Below, piece by piece: positions 24,481-36,772 of a DNA stretch of 64,000 nucleotides (position 1 is the stretch's first letter; the number at the start of each line of letters is the position of its first letter). Under the pieces are notes generated by a model. That model was not told where the DNA came from and ran no database searches. It saw only the letters and a list, made by a program, of their open reading frames with translations. The stretch lies in NCBI GenBank assembly GCA_030549335.1, contig CM060198.1:52574995-52638994 (forward strand), written 5' to 3'. The position numbers and the translations under genes are program-made. This DNA comes from Pontederia crassipes. Its lineage: Eukaryota; Streptophyta; Magnoliopsida; Commelinales; Pontederiaceae.

Positions 24481-27400
24481 ATCCTCCACTAGATTGCAAA
24501 TTTTAAAAATATTAAATTATACAATTATGCATAGTGAAAGGTATCGTTAAATTTGAACCTTCCCTTAGTGTAGACTTTTCGAAGTTCAAACAGGCAACTT
24601 GTATCTATTAGATTTGAACCATTACCCTTAAGCCTGAATCGAAAATATCACACACACAATTGTATTTAATACTTTGAATAAGAGATTAACATTGTAGCAC
24701 TATTATGGTCATGTGCCCATCCTGGTTTCATGAATATTTACCCGAGAAAACCTCTAAAACTCTAGGCTGAAGCGACACAACTTCTATATTTATATAGGTG
24801 GAATCCTTCGATAACACATATCGATTTCGGATAACACATATCTATCCATTAAGAATTTTTAACTCGTCCTCAATAATACTTGCACTAAATTCACATTCTT
24901 AATGCACTAGTTATTAAGTAACTTGTTGTTACACTTTGAACCTTGAGATTAAATTTTTTGTAAAATAAGAAATGGTTTTCATTACTAATAACTATAAGTT
25001 TTAAACTCATTTAAAAGTCCTTCACTTTTTCTCCCGACATACCTTTTGTTAATGAGTCTGCCAAATTATCAGTTGATTTAACATAGGTGATAGTAATCAC
25101 ATCACCATCTGTCAACGTTCTTATATATTTATGTCTCAAGCTAATATGTCTAGACTTTCCATTATAGATTTTACTATAAGTTTGAGACATGGTAGACTGA
25201 GTGTCACAAAATACGAAAATGACCGACACATGTTGTGGCCGCAACTTAATATCATAGAACATGTTCCTTAACCATTCCAGTGACAAATTCAACCTCCATC
25301 GTTGAATGAGTAATACAGGTTTATTTCTTAGAAGCCCAACAAATAGCTCCTCCTCCAATACTAAAAATCCAACATGTAGTAAAATTGGTGTCACTAAGAC
25401 TTGACATCCAACTTGCATCTGTATATCCTTCTAGTGCAATTGGATAATCATTATAACATAGATTCAAATTAATGGTTTTCTTTAAATAACTCAAGATTCT
25501 ACAAATATCTTTCCAATGATTCATACTAGGATTATTTGTAAATCTTGATAATTTGCACACAGCAAATGCGATATATATCGGGTCTAGTGCAATTCATTGC
25601 ATACATTAAACTCCCTATAGCACTCGCATATTCTAATTGTGCTATTCATCTTCCAGAATTCTTATCTAATTTGAAATTTGAATCATAATGAGTATTAGTT
25701 TCCTTAATATTAAGATGATTTTCTTCAATACTTTCTCAATATAATGAGATTGAGTTAGTGCAAAATCTTTATCATGTTTTTCCACTTTAATATCCAAAAT
25801 TGTATCTAGTTCATTTAAATCCTTCATTTTAAAATTTGAAGATAGATACTTCTTGGTTTCAAGAACACCATTTAAGTTTATACTAAATATTAATAAGTCA
25901 TCCACATACAAGCAGATAATCACTCCATAATTTTCAGTAAATTTGGAGTAAATACACATATCTGCATCATTATAGCTAAAGCCATCCGATAATATTATCA
26001 AATCAAATTTTTCATGCCACTGTTTAGACGCTTGCTTTAAGCCATATAAATCCATCTGATGAACATGCAACTTGAAGATATATGCTAATGCTAAAAGAAC
26101 TCGAATAGAAGTCATCATAGCAACTAATGCATAGGTATCAAAATAATCTAAACATTTTTGTTGTTTATATCTTTTAGCAACTAACTTGGTTTAAAAAATT
26201 TGTATGGTGCCATCATTATTATATTTTCTTTTAAATACCCACTTGCACACAATTGTTTCTTTAATCTGGTGGTAAATCTATGAGTACCCAGGTATTATTT
26301 GATAATATTGAATGCATATCATCACTAATAGTTTCTTTCCAAAATGTTGAATCCCTTAAATCCATACTTCTTTATAGGTTTGTGGATCTTCTTCCATATT
26401 TAATATTATAGGAATTTTATTAATCATACTACTTATATTTCCTTCGACAAGAAATACTATTGATTGTGATGAAATAAAATCATGACGTAAATCCTTTTCT
26501 TTTCTTATACGTTGATTTTTCCTTAGTTCTATAGAGTCATTGTCACTAAAATGCGTATGACTCTTATCACCAAATATTTGTAAATCTATTTGTGAGTTCT
26601 CAAAGATAGAATTTGTAAAATTTATTTTCAATAAATTCTACATCTCTAGTTTCAATTATTATATTATATATCAAATCTAATATTCTATATGTTTTTTTTA
26701 AATTTTGAGCATATCCCATAAAAGTTCCTTTCAACGATCTTGATCCTAACTTAGTCATTTTATAATCATGGACTCTATAAAATGCTAAACACCCTCACAC
26801 TTTGAAATAACTTATATTTGATTTTCTTCCTTTCCATGCTTCATATTTATTTTTCTGAAGGAAATCCTATTATGAATATGACATACAGTCAATAATGCTT
26901 CACTACATAAATTATAAGGTGATTTTATATTTAAAATCATGGAGTTAACCATATCTATTAAAGTACGATTTTTCTTTCGGCTAATCCATTCTGTTGTGGA
27001 GAATAACGTGTTGTACATTGATGTACAATACCATTGTTTTTATAAAACATATCAAATTCAATAGAAAAATATTCTTCACCTCTATCACTATGAAGAAATT
27101 TAATTTTCTTTTCATGCAGATTCTCAACTTCAGATTTACAACGTTTAAACATTTCAAATGCTTCGCATTTGTTTCTCAACAAATATACATAAGTATATCT
27201 AGAACAATCATCAATAAATGTTATAAAATATATTTTTCCTTCTCTAGTAAGGATGTCATTTAATTCACAAATATCAGAATGTATTAATTCTAACACTTGT
27301 GTTTTTCTTTTAATTGCATGAAAATGTTTCTTCATTGTCTTTGATTGCATACAAATTTCACATTTATCTTTAAAATACTTATCATTAAGTGATATATAAT

Positions 27401-28822
27401 TATTTGTATGCATATTTCGAAGAGATTGATAATTTAAATGTGTTAATTTAGCATGCCACAATGAACAAGAATCAACAATATAAACAGAAGAATATACTAA
27501 GTGTGAACATACCCTCATTACAACATCTTTTTCTCACAAATACATATTCTTAAGCAAGATGAATTTATCAGATTCAAAAATAACTTTGAATCCTTTCTTA
27601 CAAAGCAAACTAGCAGAAACCAAACTTTTCCTCAACTCTGGAACATAAAGAACATTCACTAATGTCAATTTCTATTCAAAAGTGAAATTAAGTTCCATTC
27701 TTCCTTGCCCAAGCACTTTAGTCGAATTATTATTTCACATTAGGACTTTTTTATTGGCAACATCTTCATAGCTTTTGAACTGCTCTCTATTATTACAAAC
27801 ATGTACGGTAGCACTTGAATCAAGCCACCAATCACAATGTTTGACAGATGATGTCATATTTATTTCACTGACCACACTAATTTGAATTTCTTCAATTCCT
27901 TGGATGACCATTACAACCAAGTCCTTTTCTTCAATAACATTAGCATTGGAAGTAGACGCCCCCTTAGAATGGTTGCTCTTATTTGGTAGTCTGCATTGGT
28001 TGGCATAATGCTCTATTTTGTTACAATTGTAACAAATTCGATTTTTCTTCAAATCTTGCTTGTCACCAATAATAGAAGAAAATTTTCTCTTATCTTTCTG
28101 AGCATTATTTTTCTCAACTTCACAAACATAATTCACTTTAGAATTCTATGGAACATACACAACATCATGCTTTCTATTTTCTTCCTCGATGCGCAAATGC
28201 CTTAGTATTTTTTTCTACTGTGAAGTCATCTACCATATGCAAAAGCTTCTTCCTATAATTTCTAAGTTGTGGTCAATTTTGAAATTATTTCTCCAGCTTG
28301 TAGTGATTCGAGAATCACAATTTTCAAGTCACTAAGCCTATTTACTAGGACTTGTAATTCATAGACTTGATTCAAGATGAAAATGTTATCAGACATTTTA
28401 AATTCGAAATACTTCATCATAAGGAATTTATCAGTACCTTGTTGCTCGGTGTTGTACTTATCCTCCAATGCTTTCCAGATTTCAAGAGGAGACTTGATTG
28501 TCATGTAAAGATCGTAGAGGCGATGGGACAAGGTGTTTGGAATGTGTCCTTTGCATGTGAACTCATCATCTTCTTTTTTCTTCTTTCACTTCGCAATTTT
28601 TGCTCATTGTTCTTCGTTTGCATCATCAGTAAGTTCTTCTATTGGCTTCAATTTTGGATTAAAGATGTATGCGACATTGAGCATCGCAAGTAGAAATATC
28701 ATTTTATCCTTCCAACAATTGAAATTGGTGCTATCAAAATGATTCAATTTCATGAACTCTTGATTCATCACTTTGACGCAACATTGGCCTCTGTTGCCAT
28801 CTTCGCAGTAACTCTCTAAAAT

Positions 28823-29273
28823 TGTTGAAAATAAGTGGGGAAGATTGAATAAAAATCAGACTTCGATGCACGATGAATCGCTATTTTTAGAGAATTATTT
28901 GCCCCCCAACAAAGTTTGTTATCGGATTACGACAATAACACTCACAGAATACAACGAAGTCTTATAGTCTGTCGATTAGCAATATCGAAGAACTTACCAT
29001 CTCTTACTCAAATGATTTCAACTCAAGAATGGACTAATATTTATAGATGATAAAAAGATATAACTCTTCATGTAATGACACAATTCTTTACTTATGAACA
29101 TGTCTCTTGTTAAAAAAGTTACAATCTTTCATTCAAAAAATGTACCTTCACAAGCTTTAATCTTTTAATTCAAAATTGCATTATTTCATTCAAACAATAC
29201 ATTCTTTCATTAAGCACCCCTTTGAATAAGAACACATAATTCATTTGAAATTTAAAATCTACAAATTTCATTA
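28823..29273 (-). repeat. Copia 5' LTR
   Basis: Starts TGTTGAAAATAAGTGGGGAA on the plus strand and ends ...AAATTTCATTA. It is similar along its whole length to the LTR at 24,046. Confidence 0.85.
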
Positions 29274-29420
29274 GTGAACTTCGATCGTGCTTTTAGCACG
29301 TGCCCTAGCATAATGGAGAGGTGAACTGGGCGACGAGTTTTGAGAGGCGAACTGGTCGACCATCTTCCGCTCATCTGAACCGATGTTGCGCGTCCTCCAA
29401 AGCCATCAATATGCAATGAG

Positions 29421-29573
29421 TAATGCTATATCCTCCTAAATTAGAAGGATATATCCTCCTAATCCTCTCACAATGGCATACATAGTAAATTAATCAACTT
29501 TTAGGGATGTTTTAAAGATGTGAGTGTTAGGAGAATTATTAGGCATAAGTTTTAGGAGGATGTACAATTTTCC
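29421..29573. mobile_element. Small MITE inside the Mutator-like element
   Basis: The left end TAATGCTATATCCTCCTAAA and the right end (reverse complement GGAAAATTGTACATCCTCC) are inverted. The 12-base flanks ATATGCAATGAG and ATATGCAGTAGG may be an eroded duplication. About 153 bp, non-coding. Confidence 0.4.
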
Positions 29574-29648
29574 ATATGCAGTAGGAGAATGACACATTTT
29601 GATAGGACATTCCTCTCAGGTTAACGTGGGAGGACAAACATCAAATTC

Positions 29649-31700
29649 AATTTAATAATCATTTAAATATTGATAGTCAAAGTTAAAAAAAAGAACTACC
29701 TTAAAATGAATGATGTTAAAGATACAGGAGTGGTATTAAGGAGGCTCTTTTTCCAAGAAATATATGGACAAAGTCGAAGTGGGATTAATGCGAGAGATCT
29801 TGTTGACTTGGTGATGCTTAAAAAGACCATGCATTTTCAATACATTGTGATTGGTAAATGACGTTTATTAGATTACTAATCCAAGACTAAAATATTTTTT
29901 TAAAAAAATCTTAATCTTGTGATTTTTACGAGGTAATTGATATTTGTTCTTGTTTAAATTTTAAAATTAATAAATATGTAGAGCATCCTACTATACACAT
30001 ATAAAGAAATTATAATTTATTATTAAGTTAATTATACTTCTTAAATGAAATAATCTATATTTATTAGGGTAATATGATAATAAAAATATCATTTAAGACT
30101 TAATAAATTATAATAGTTAATTTAACCATATTTATTACATTGACTTAATCACGACCATGGAATAATTCAATGGTGTTCATTTTAATCATATTTACTATCT
30201 AACATATATTTTAAATTAATATGTAATTATTTATTAGTTTAATAATTAAAATTAGTGTTCTACAGTCGTTATATATTAAATGCTCTCTATATATAGTTTT
30301 CTTTCATTTTTTTTCCTAAGTTGGCGGAAGTCGCATCTAGCTTTTTTTATATGTCGATGAAATTAATATTTTCCTTGATTGTTAATTTTCAGGGATAACT
30401 TAATGCTTGATGAACTACGAAAATAGAAAAGATTAATTTTTGTGTGACAATAATAAATCTGACTTTTTATTCGAAATTGAGAACGTCAATCAATTGTGCA
30501 ATTATTTGATTATTAAGATATCAATTTATTTTGCACTTTATGACATTTCGTCTCTCGGCCATGATTTAATGACTAAAACATGGCGGCTTTGATTTCTTTT
30601 AGCATAGATAATAAAAGAATCGAATTTAAAGTATACAATGGTCTACATATGCTATCTCCAAAGTATTCTAAGCTTGTGATACGTAAAAGTATAATAAAAT
30701 TTCCTTTCAAGAGCACTTAATAAAAAATTTATTTCTTTCAGATTTGTACATTCCTTACTTTCTTATATATGTGTTTCATTTATCTTTTCTTCTTTCTTTA
30801 TACTAAAATAAAAGAAGATTACCACTCAATTTGCCCAATCCTTGACCAGTTAATAACTTATTGTTTGACCTATTAAGGTGTCTGCATGCTCACCGCCCAA
30901 CCAGAGTTCAGATGCTTAACGTTTCTTGCTAAAATATAATTTATACATGTTCATAATATATATATATGGCAATAAATGTTGAGAATAATAATTATTCACC
31001 TTCCCCCATGCCGCTGTGGAAGCAGCATCGAATCTCATAAGTCATAGCTCAAGAGTCATGAGTACGGTGCCGTCATCACAAGTGTCATGCATGCATCCGG
31101 GCAGCATGAACAAAGAGCATTATGCTTTTCTCTCTTTCTTTTCATATAAATATTTCCTTTCATTGCTAATTATTTCTCACGTACCACCCGTGGAATGATT
31201 TGAACAACAAATTAATGCTAACGCCCACCGCCGGATCAGAAAACGCGAAAACTATATTTTTCATTAATAACTTGTTGCATGACTATAATTGATAACGTAG
31301 GCTCAAATATAATTATTCTCGATCATTATATAGCTTGAGTGCCATTATATGACTTAGTAATTTGTTGTCTCGGCTTCATTTCTCTCATTATAATCCACTG
31401 CCATTTCCCTTAATTGACGTAAAGAGAGCCATGCATGCATATAAGTTGTTCACAATTCACATACATATATACCTAAGAATTTAACGATGCTACTCTCCAA
31501 ACCTATCACAGATGTATACACTTACAGCTGAGACACACGGCTAAGAAATAGCTACAAAGTCCCATGCATGTACTCATGAGGGTCTCCGTAGCTGTCCCCC
31601 TAATGCTATCCATTAATGTTCCTTCCTTCACTATGCGGTTCTCTGCGTAGCTGTACCTGTCCAGGGAGTTATGATGGTTTCTCAAACATTTACTGCTCCC
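29649..31700. other. AT-rich spacer, then the upstream region of the glycine-rich protein gene
   Basis: No gene is supported at 29,649-30,950. From about 31,000 the sequence becomes more mixed. CATGCATGCAT (RY-type) words occur near 31,088 and 31,431, which may be part of the promoter. Confidence 0.45.
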
Positions 31701-31727
31701 CGAACTGTCACAGCCCATCTCCTCCTC

Positions 31728-31735
31728 TATATAAA
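31728..31735 (+). promoter_or_regulatory. TATA box of the glycine-rich protein gene
   Basis: TATATAAA about 108 bp upstream of the ATG. With transcription starting some 30 bp downstream, the leader would be about 80 nt and would include the GAGA-rich run just before the start codon. Confidence 0.75.
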
Positions 31736-31842
31736 GGACCTCCAAACACCTCTCCAAGCCGTGTGCAAGTACCAATTCCTTAGTTCTGTGTACCAACAGT
31801 GTGAGTATTAGCTGAGAGAGAGAACGAGAGAGAGAGAGAGCA

Positions 31843-32316
31843 ATGGCAAAGTTTTGTGTGGTCTCCTTGATGCTGGCTCTGGTGGTAGCCCTTGCACTGG
31901 GCCAAGCTAAAGGGAGGAACGTCCCCGGAGACCAGACTGCAACGGCATCGATGGCCAACATCAACCCGGAATCCCGCAATGCTGTCGGTGTGGAGGACGA
32001 GAAGAACGGTATCCTCTACGGCGGACTCGGTGGCGGCGTCGGCGCGGCCGTGCTCGGAGTGCCAGTCCTCCTCGGCGGCGCTGGGGGCGCTGCAGCCGGT
32101 GTTGGGGGAGGCCTTGGAGGCGTAGGCGCCGGCCTCGGTGGCATTGGTGGCCTCGGTGGCGGCATTGGCGGAGTTGGCGGCGGCCTGGGCGGCGTTGGTG
32201 GCGTTGCTGGCCTCGGCGGCGTTGGCGGCCTCGGCCTTGGTGGACTCGGCGGTCTCGGCGGTCTCGGCGGCGGAGGAGTCGGTCTTGGCGGGGGCTTCGG
32301 CCATCACCTCCCATGA
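31843..32316 (+). CDS. Secreted glycine-rich protein, 157 aa
   Basis: A single-exon gene for a small secreted glycine-rich protein, of the kind that acts structurally in cell walls. Residues 1-20 (MAKFCVVSLMLALVVALALG) form a clear signal peptide with likely cleavage near residues 20-24. A short hydrophilic region follows (NVPGDQTATASMANI, then PESRNAVGVEDEKNG, residues about 26-57), then about 100 residues of G-rich repeats on the themes GGLGG, GGVGG and GGIGG, ending GGFGHHLP. The start has a good context (GAGCAATGG) and a TATA box at suitable distance. The third codon position in the repeat is strongly GC-biased against AT-rich surroundings. Overlapping long frames on the minus strand come from the repeat. 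Conserved residues at the head of the mature part might point to a named subfamily, but I cannot place it. Confidence 0.85.
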   Translation: MAKFCVVSLMLALVVALALGQAKGRNVPGDQTATASMANINPESRNAVGVEDEKNGILYGGLGGGVGAAVLGVPVLLGGAGGAAAGVGGGLGGVGAGLGGIGGLGGGIGGVGGGLGGVGGVAGLGGVGGLGLGGLGGLGGLGGGGVGLGGGFGHHLP

Positions 32317-34235
32317 GATGGGTCGTCGTTGGCCACGAGAATCGCGTGCATGGAATATTGAAAGGGTTACGTGCATGTGAAATGGGTGCATGCATGCATG
32401 GCAGGAGGGACGTACGTGATGTGGCCATGTGGGTGGTCTTAATTAACGAGGGCAAAGTTGATTAGTTCATGATCAGGGGATTTAACTTGGTGTTTTTAAT
32501 TTTTATGCTAAAAATAAGGTCGATCGAGTAGGTTTTGTTGCGTGCATGTCGTCCAGGGGTTCCTTTTGGTATGATGAATTGTTTCCCTTGTTTTGCTTTG
32601 TCTCAAGTCTTGTTTAAGCTATCTTCTGTTAATTAATTCAATTTCAGTTATGCTAATTAGTCTTTTCTAATCTCACTTATATTATTGTCTCTAATATTAT
32701 ATATTATTGGCTTACTGCCATTTCTCTGTTATAAATTACTCAACATCCATAAGACTGACCTCCCCCTCTATATATTTTTCTTATCAGGTGCTGTTACTAT
32801 TCTCTCGTTAATAATTTGAGTTCCCCTCCATCTTATTACATATTTTATTAATACTTAACATTGATAGTTATTTTTTACTCTAAAAATTACGGCGATTTTT
32901 TTTTCACCAAATGATTGGAAGGACGAGGGTCCATTCGACAAAAAAAAAAAGTTGTGCACACACCAGTGACTCTTATTTTTAATATGTCTCATTAGCTTTT
33001 CAAATTAGGTTTAAACTTCTTGGTAATTGGTGCTCTTATAAAGCTATAAAAATTAGTCGTTTCTTATCATAAATAACATTGAATATAATGTAAACATTTC
33101 TTTAATAATATTGATCAATATTGAGTACTACCAATATTTCATTTTATATGCTTACTTATTTTAAACTTTCTAAATGCAATTTCTCTTTTATTTTAAGCTA
33201 ATTATAGCAATGTTAAACATAAGCTTAAGTTTAAAATGTTCAGGTTAAAATTAATACGGTGAAACAAAGAAAAATAGAAGAAAACTGGAAGTTGATAATA
33301 AATTTAGTTTTTTTCTGAAAAATATTACTAAATATTTATTTTGAAATAAAAATGAAATAAAGGATATAATAATATAATGAATGACGTGATAAAGAGTAAT
33401 AAAGTATAAGAGATTTAAATTTAATTGACGTGACTTAGTATTATGTTTTAGACCGGGCCTTAAAGCCACCTATTACTTTTTTTTCTGGATCCATTATCTA
33501 AATATTTGTTTTAAAATTCCGTTTTAAGAAACTAGGTTAGCATGCCTTCTATTTTTTGATATTTATTATATATATATATTTGCAACTAATAGAATAGCTA
33601 AAACCAATAAACAATAGAAATTGTAGTGTGTGTCTAATTAAGATGATTTCAGTTAGCAGCAGATCTTGGAGACGAAGAAATTGTACAAAAAAACCATTTT
33701 TTTATATTTCCATTTTTACATTGCAATATAGTCATTTGCCTCTTCCGAATTACAAAAAAAAAATCCCTTTGATGTTTTTATATTTTATATAACTACTTGT
33801 AAGTTTAACCATTTTATTAACTATTTAAAAGAATATACGCAGATAAACTTTGTTTTAGAATAAAAAGAGGATGTTTTTTTCATTGTTTCCTGCGTTGTTT
33901 TGTTTAAAGAATGTCACGGGAATAAACATAAATAAATGTAGGACGCACATATTTATTATGGAAAGTAATTATAGGCGTGGAACTTTTCTTTTCCGGTGAC
34001 ATCAAATTAGAAACATTACGAGGCTGACAAATAATACCTCTCTCGTTTTTTTCCTTGCTTTTTTTTAATCTTAACTTTTGCCTGTATAATATATAACTGA
34101 CAAATATATTTGCAAAAAAAAAACAAATTCCAAACCTTTTCCGATTTAGTGTTACAAAATTTGGAGTACATGATTATTTTTATTCGCCATTTAATTTTAA
34201 TCCCGCAATTTCTAAATATTGTTTTCTTATCATCG
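32317..34235. other. 3' flank of the glycine-rich gene and AT-rich spacer
   Basis: CATGCATGCATGG lies at about 32,389. Beyond about 32,650 the sequence is AT-rich with no supported gene or element end. Confidence 0.45.
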
Positions 34236-36772
34236 TGTCATATGTCACCTCTAACAAGCGGATCCCAGAGTGCGTTATACGATGGACGATGCAATGGTTG
34301 ACCCGAAGTCAATAAAACACATAATGATAATATGCAGTGAAAAACGAAAGCAATTAAAAACTATTCTACTTGAAAGCATAGAGAAAGTGATAAAACAAAT
34401 GGATCATAATACACTAAGCCCAATAACATCAAATATATTATGATGGGTAGCCCAAATACATAAACGATTCGAAGTCCATAATTAAGTCCAACTACAACAT
34501 AATTCATAACAAAGCCATAGACCGACTCATACATAGTCCATAAATAATGTAAAATACTATGGCCTAACCGAGGCCGACACCATGTGCTAACCGATGTCAT
34601 GGACTTACCACTGACACATACTCTTTCATACCTGCACGACCTCGGATGCAAAGGAGACCCACCTCCCGTTAGTTGTATGTAAGGATCAAAAATAAGCATT
34701 GCAATAATCCGTAAAGCATTTTGATTTAAAACGAAAATTAATGCACAATAAAGATCTGAAAATAGATCATGAAATGCCAATTATCCACTTCATTCATCAA
34801 CTTCATAAATCCATTGCATTAATATTATTTAATGCCCAATTATCCATATTCATAGTGGCTAAGAACGTTTCATTGCATTTACACTTTGAAATGTCCAATT
34901 ATAACATTATCCATATAATTATGCCACTTAACCTATATTCAATATTAGGTTATCAAGCAATCATTAATAAACATTTATCAATATGATGGGGTACTTGGTT
35001 GTCTTTGTGCTCATAGGCTGGCCAAGTCCTAACATCCTGAAGTCATGTCATTTTCATTTTTATACATATATCCATCCAGCAAGGGTCACGTATTATCCCC
35101 ATGTGTCATTTCAATATAATGATTCATTTTAACCATATGACTTAGCATGCAATTCGTCTTCTACGTGAGTCAAGCAATAACATGATAATCATATCAATAA
35201 CAATAGTAAACATGGCATGAAATATCATAATATCAGTTGACAGTTCATAACTAAAAAAATACTATGTTCGATTCCTAAAATCGTTTCTTTTACTCGGTCG
35301 GTCGACCTACCGATCGATCGCAAGACCAAATAGAACAGTAGCCATCAGTCATTGTTTTATCCTATGGGTTGATCGATCGCTTTTGATACGATCGGTCGAT
35401 CATTCGATCGAACTGACCCTTCGTCCGAATTACATAGTAGCATTCACGTATGATCAAGGTTGTCAAGATCTCGATCTAAATCTTAAGATCTTACGATTTT
35501 ACGATCTTACGGACCCCTTCCGATCTCGATCTTATCTTGAGGATCTTATGTGTAAGATCTTAATACGATCTTAATTTTGGTCACACGATCTTACGATCTT
35601 ATCCGATCATATACGATCTCATATGATTAATATAATAATTTAAATATTAGTTTTAAATATATTTATGATAATAAAAATTAATTTATATGAAGTTAAATAC
35701 ATTTTCTTTTATTTTTAATATTTTTTTATATAATTTGACTTAAGAATCGATAAAAAATGTCTTAGTGAGGTATCATTTAAGATTTCCATGCGAATAATTT
35801 GTAAAAAATATATTTATTATTTTAAAAATATATTATTTTATTAATAAGTAGGATCTTACGATCCTCGATTCGATCTTATGACCCTCCTCCGATCTTGTAT
35901 AAGATCCCGATCTTGACAATCTTGCGTATGATCAATCCATGAACTGATCGATTGATTCTTTGTCTAATTAAAACAATAGCAAACATGCGTATGAAAACGT
36001 ATGGAACGGTTGACCGGTCGGTCGATTGACACCTCATCCGATTAAAATAGAATCGATTTCGCAATGGAAAACTCATGATCGGTCGACCGATTTACATGAC
36101 CAATCGATCGATTTTATCGAAATACCACATAAATGAACACTTCGATTCATCGTTCACAAACCAAATCATATGTCCATTCCTTCATGAATTACCTACTACT
36201 TTTCTAGCATTTACAAGTCAATAAAATAACGATAAATCCAAAGGATCCATTCATGCCTCCAATCACGATGTATATGATCAAACCCTTAAAACAAACAACT
36301 AAAGCATCACAAATCAAATCAAATCCTTTCCGAAGAGTTTCAATCACGTCCTCACTTCAAGAATGATTGGAACGAGGAAACGTAAAGGTTCACTCATTAC
36401 ACACTTTAATCCCTAAACGTTTCTAGGGACGATTTCCACATCACTATATGTTGCCCCCAGTCGAGTTCCCCTTCGTTGGCTCAATCTCCTAGCTCCTCTT
36501 CTCCTTGCTGGATGCCTAAAACACCATGGACAAGCTCTCGAGCTGCAAGGAAATGTTGAAGCCGAATGGGAGAGGAAATGGGGAAGAAGGAAGGGGATTT
36601 GGGAGTTTTGGGGTTTCTTTATTACACTTTTTGTCTCATGACAAATCTGCTCCCTAGCCACCTTGCTTTTGGAGGGTATAATGATCTACTTTTTGCCTTT
36701 AACTAGATGTCATTTCTGCGCCCTAAGATTTTTTTAGGCTATTATGATCATTGAGGAATTTAGAATGTTACA
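34236..36772 (-). mobile_element. Probable Ty3/gypsy solo LTR (2.5 kb, minus)
   Basis: On the minus strand it starts TGTAACATTCTAAATTCCTC and appears to end in ...GGTGACATATGACA, giving a TG...CA unit. The content is LTR-like: a GC-richer leader (about 36,430-36,600), repeated GGTCGACCGATC words, and a U5-like block with GGTTAGGCC and GTCGGCCTCGG. No internal coding region lies on either side. The 5-bp flanks do not match, so the ends are tentative. A hAT MITE is nested inside. Confidence 0.5.
35455..35924. mobile_element. hAT-type MITE (470 bp) with GATCTTACGATC core
   Basis: A perfect 8-bp target-site duplication CGTATGAT (35,447-35,454 and 35,925-35,932) flanks inverted ends CAAGGTTGTCAAGATC and CAAGATTGTCAAGATC. 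Both sub-ends are built from repeated GATCTTACGATCTTA-like words, in inverted orientation, around an AT-rich centre. No coding. Confidence 0.8.

Larger units (their letters stand above)
24046..29273 (-). mobile_element. Ty1/copia retrotransposon with both LTRs, old and broken
   Basis: LTRs at both ends flank a minus-strand internal region. In element order it carries a gag part with a CCHC knuckle (CYNCN...H...C, near 28,000), a protease-like stretch, integrase (HAKLTHLNYQSL, then the HSDRGEEY and SPQQNG blocks, near 27,000-27,500), reverse transcriptase (MDLYGLKQASKQW, YVDD; near 25,700-26,100) and RNase H (YTDASW; near 25,000-25,550). The integrase-before-RT order defines Ty1/copia. The flanks GTGGA and GTGAA suggest a 5-bp duplication with one change. 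The coding region is interrupted in many places and the LTRs have drifted apart (about 80-85% by eye), so it is an old fossil. Confidence 0.9.
23552..29648. mobile_element. Mutator-like element split by a copia insertion
   Basis: The left end is GGATTTAATGTTTGTCCTCCC (23,552). The right end, in reverse complement, is GAATTTGATGTTTGTCCTCCC, and the inverted similarity extends for about 60 bp (including AAGTTAAC.. and TGTGTCAT). The first six bases of the flanks agree (AATTTA), a possible eroded 9-bp duplication. Without the copia element the host element is about 870 bp, with a GC-richer interior (23,580-24,040 and 29,280-29,400). No transposase. It shares its terminal 13 bases with the element at 47,511. 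Confidence 0.6.

Noticed and set aside
31780-32455. Long minus-strand frames opposite the glycine-rich gene
   Set aside because: Antisense shadows of a GC-rich GGN repeat; no independent start context or family.
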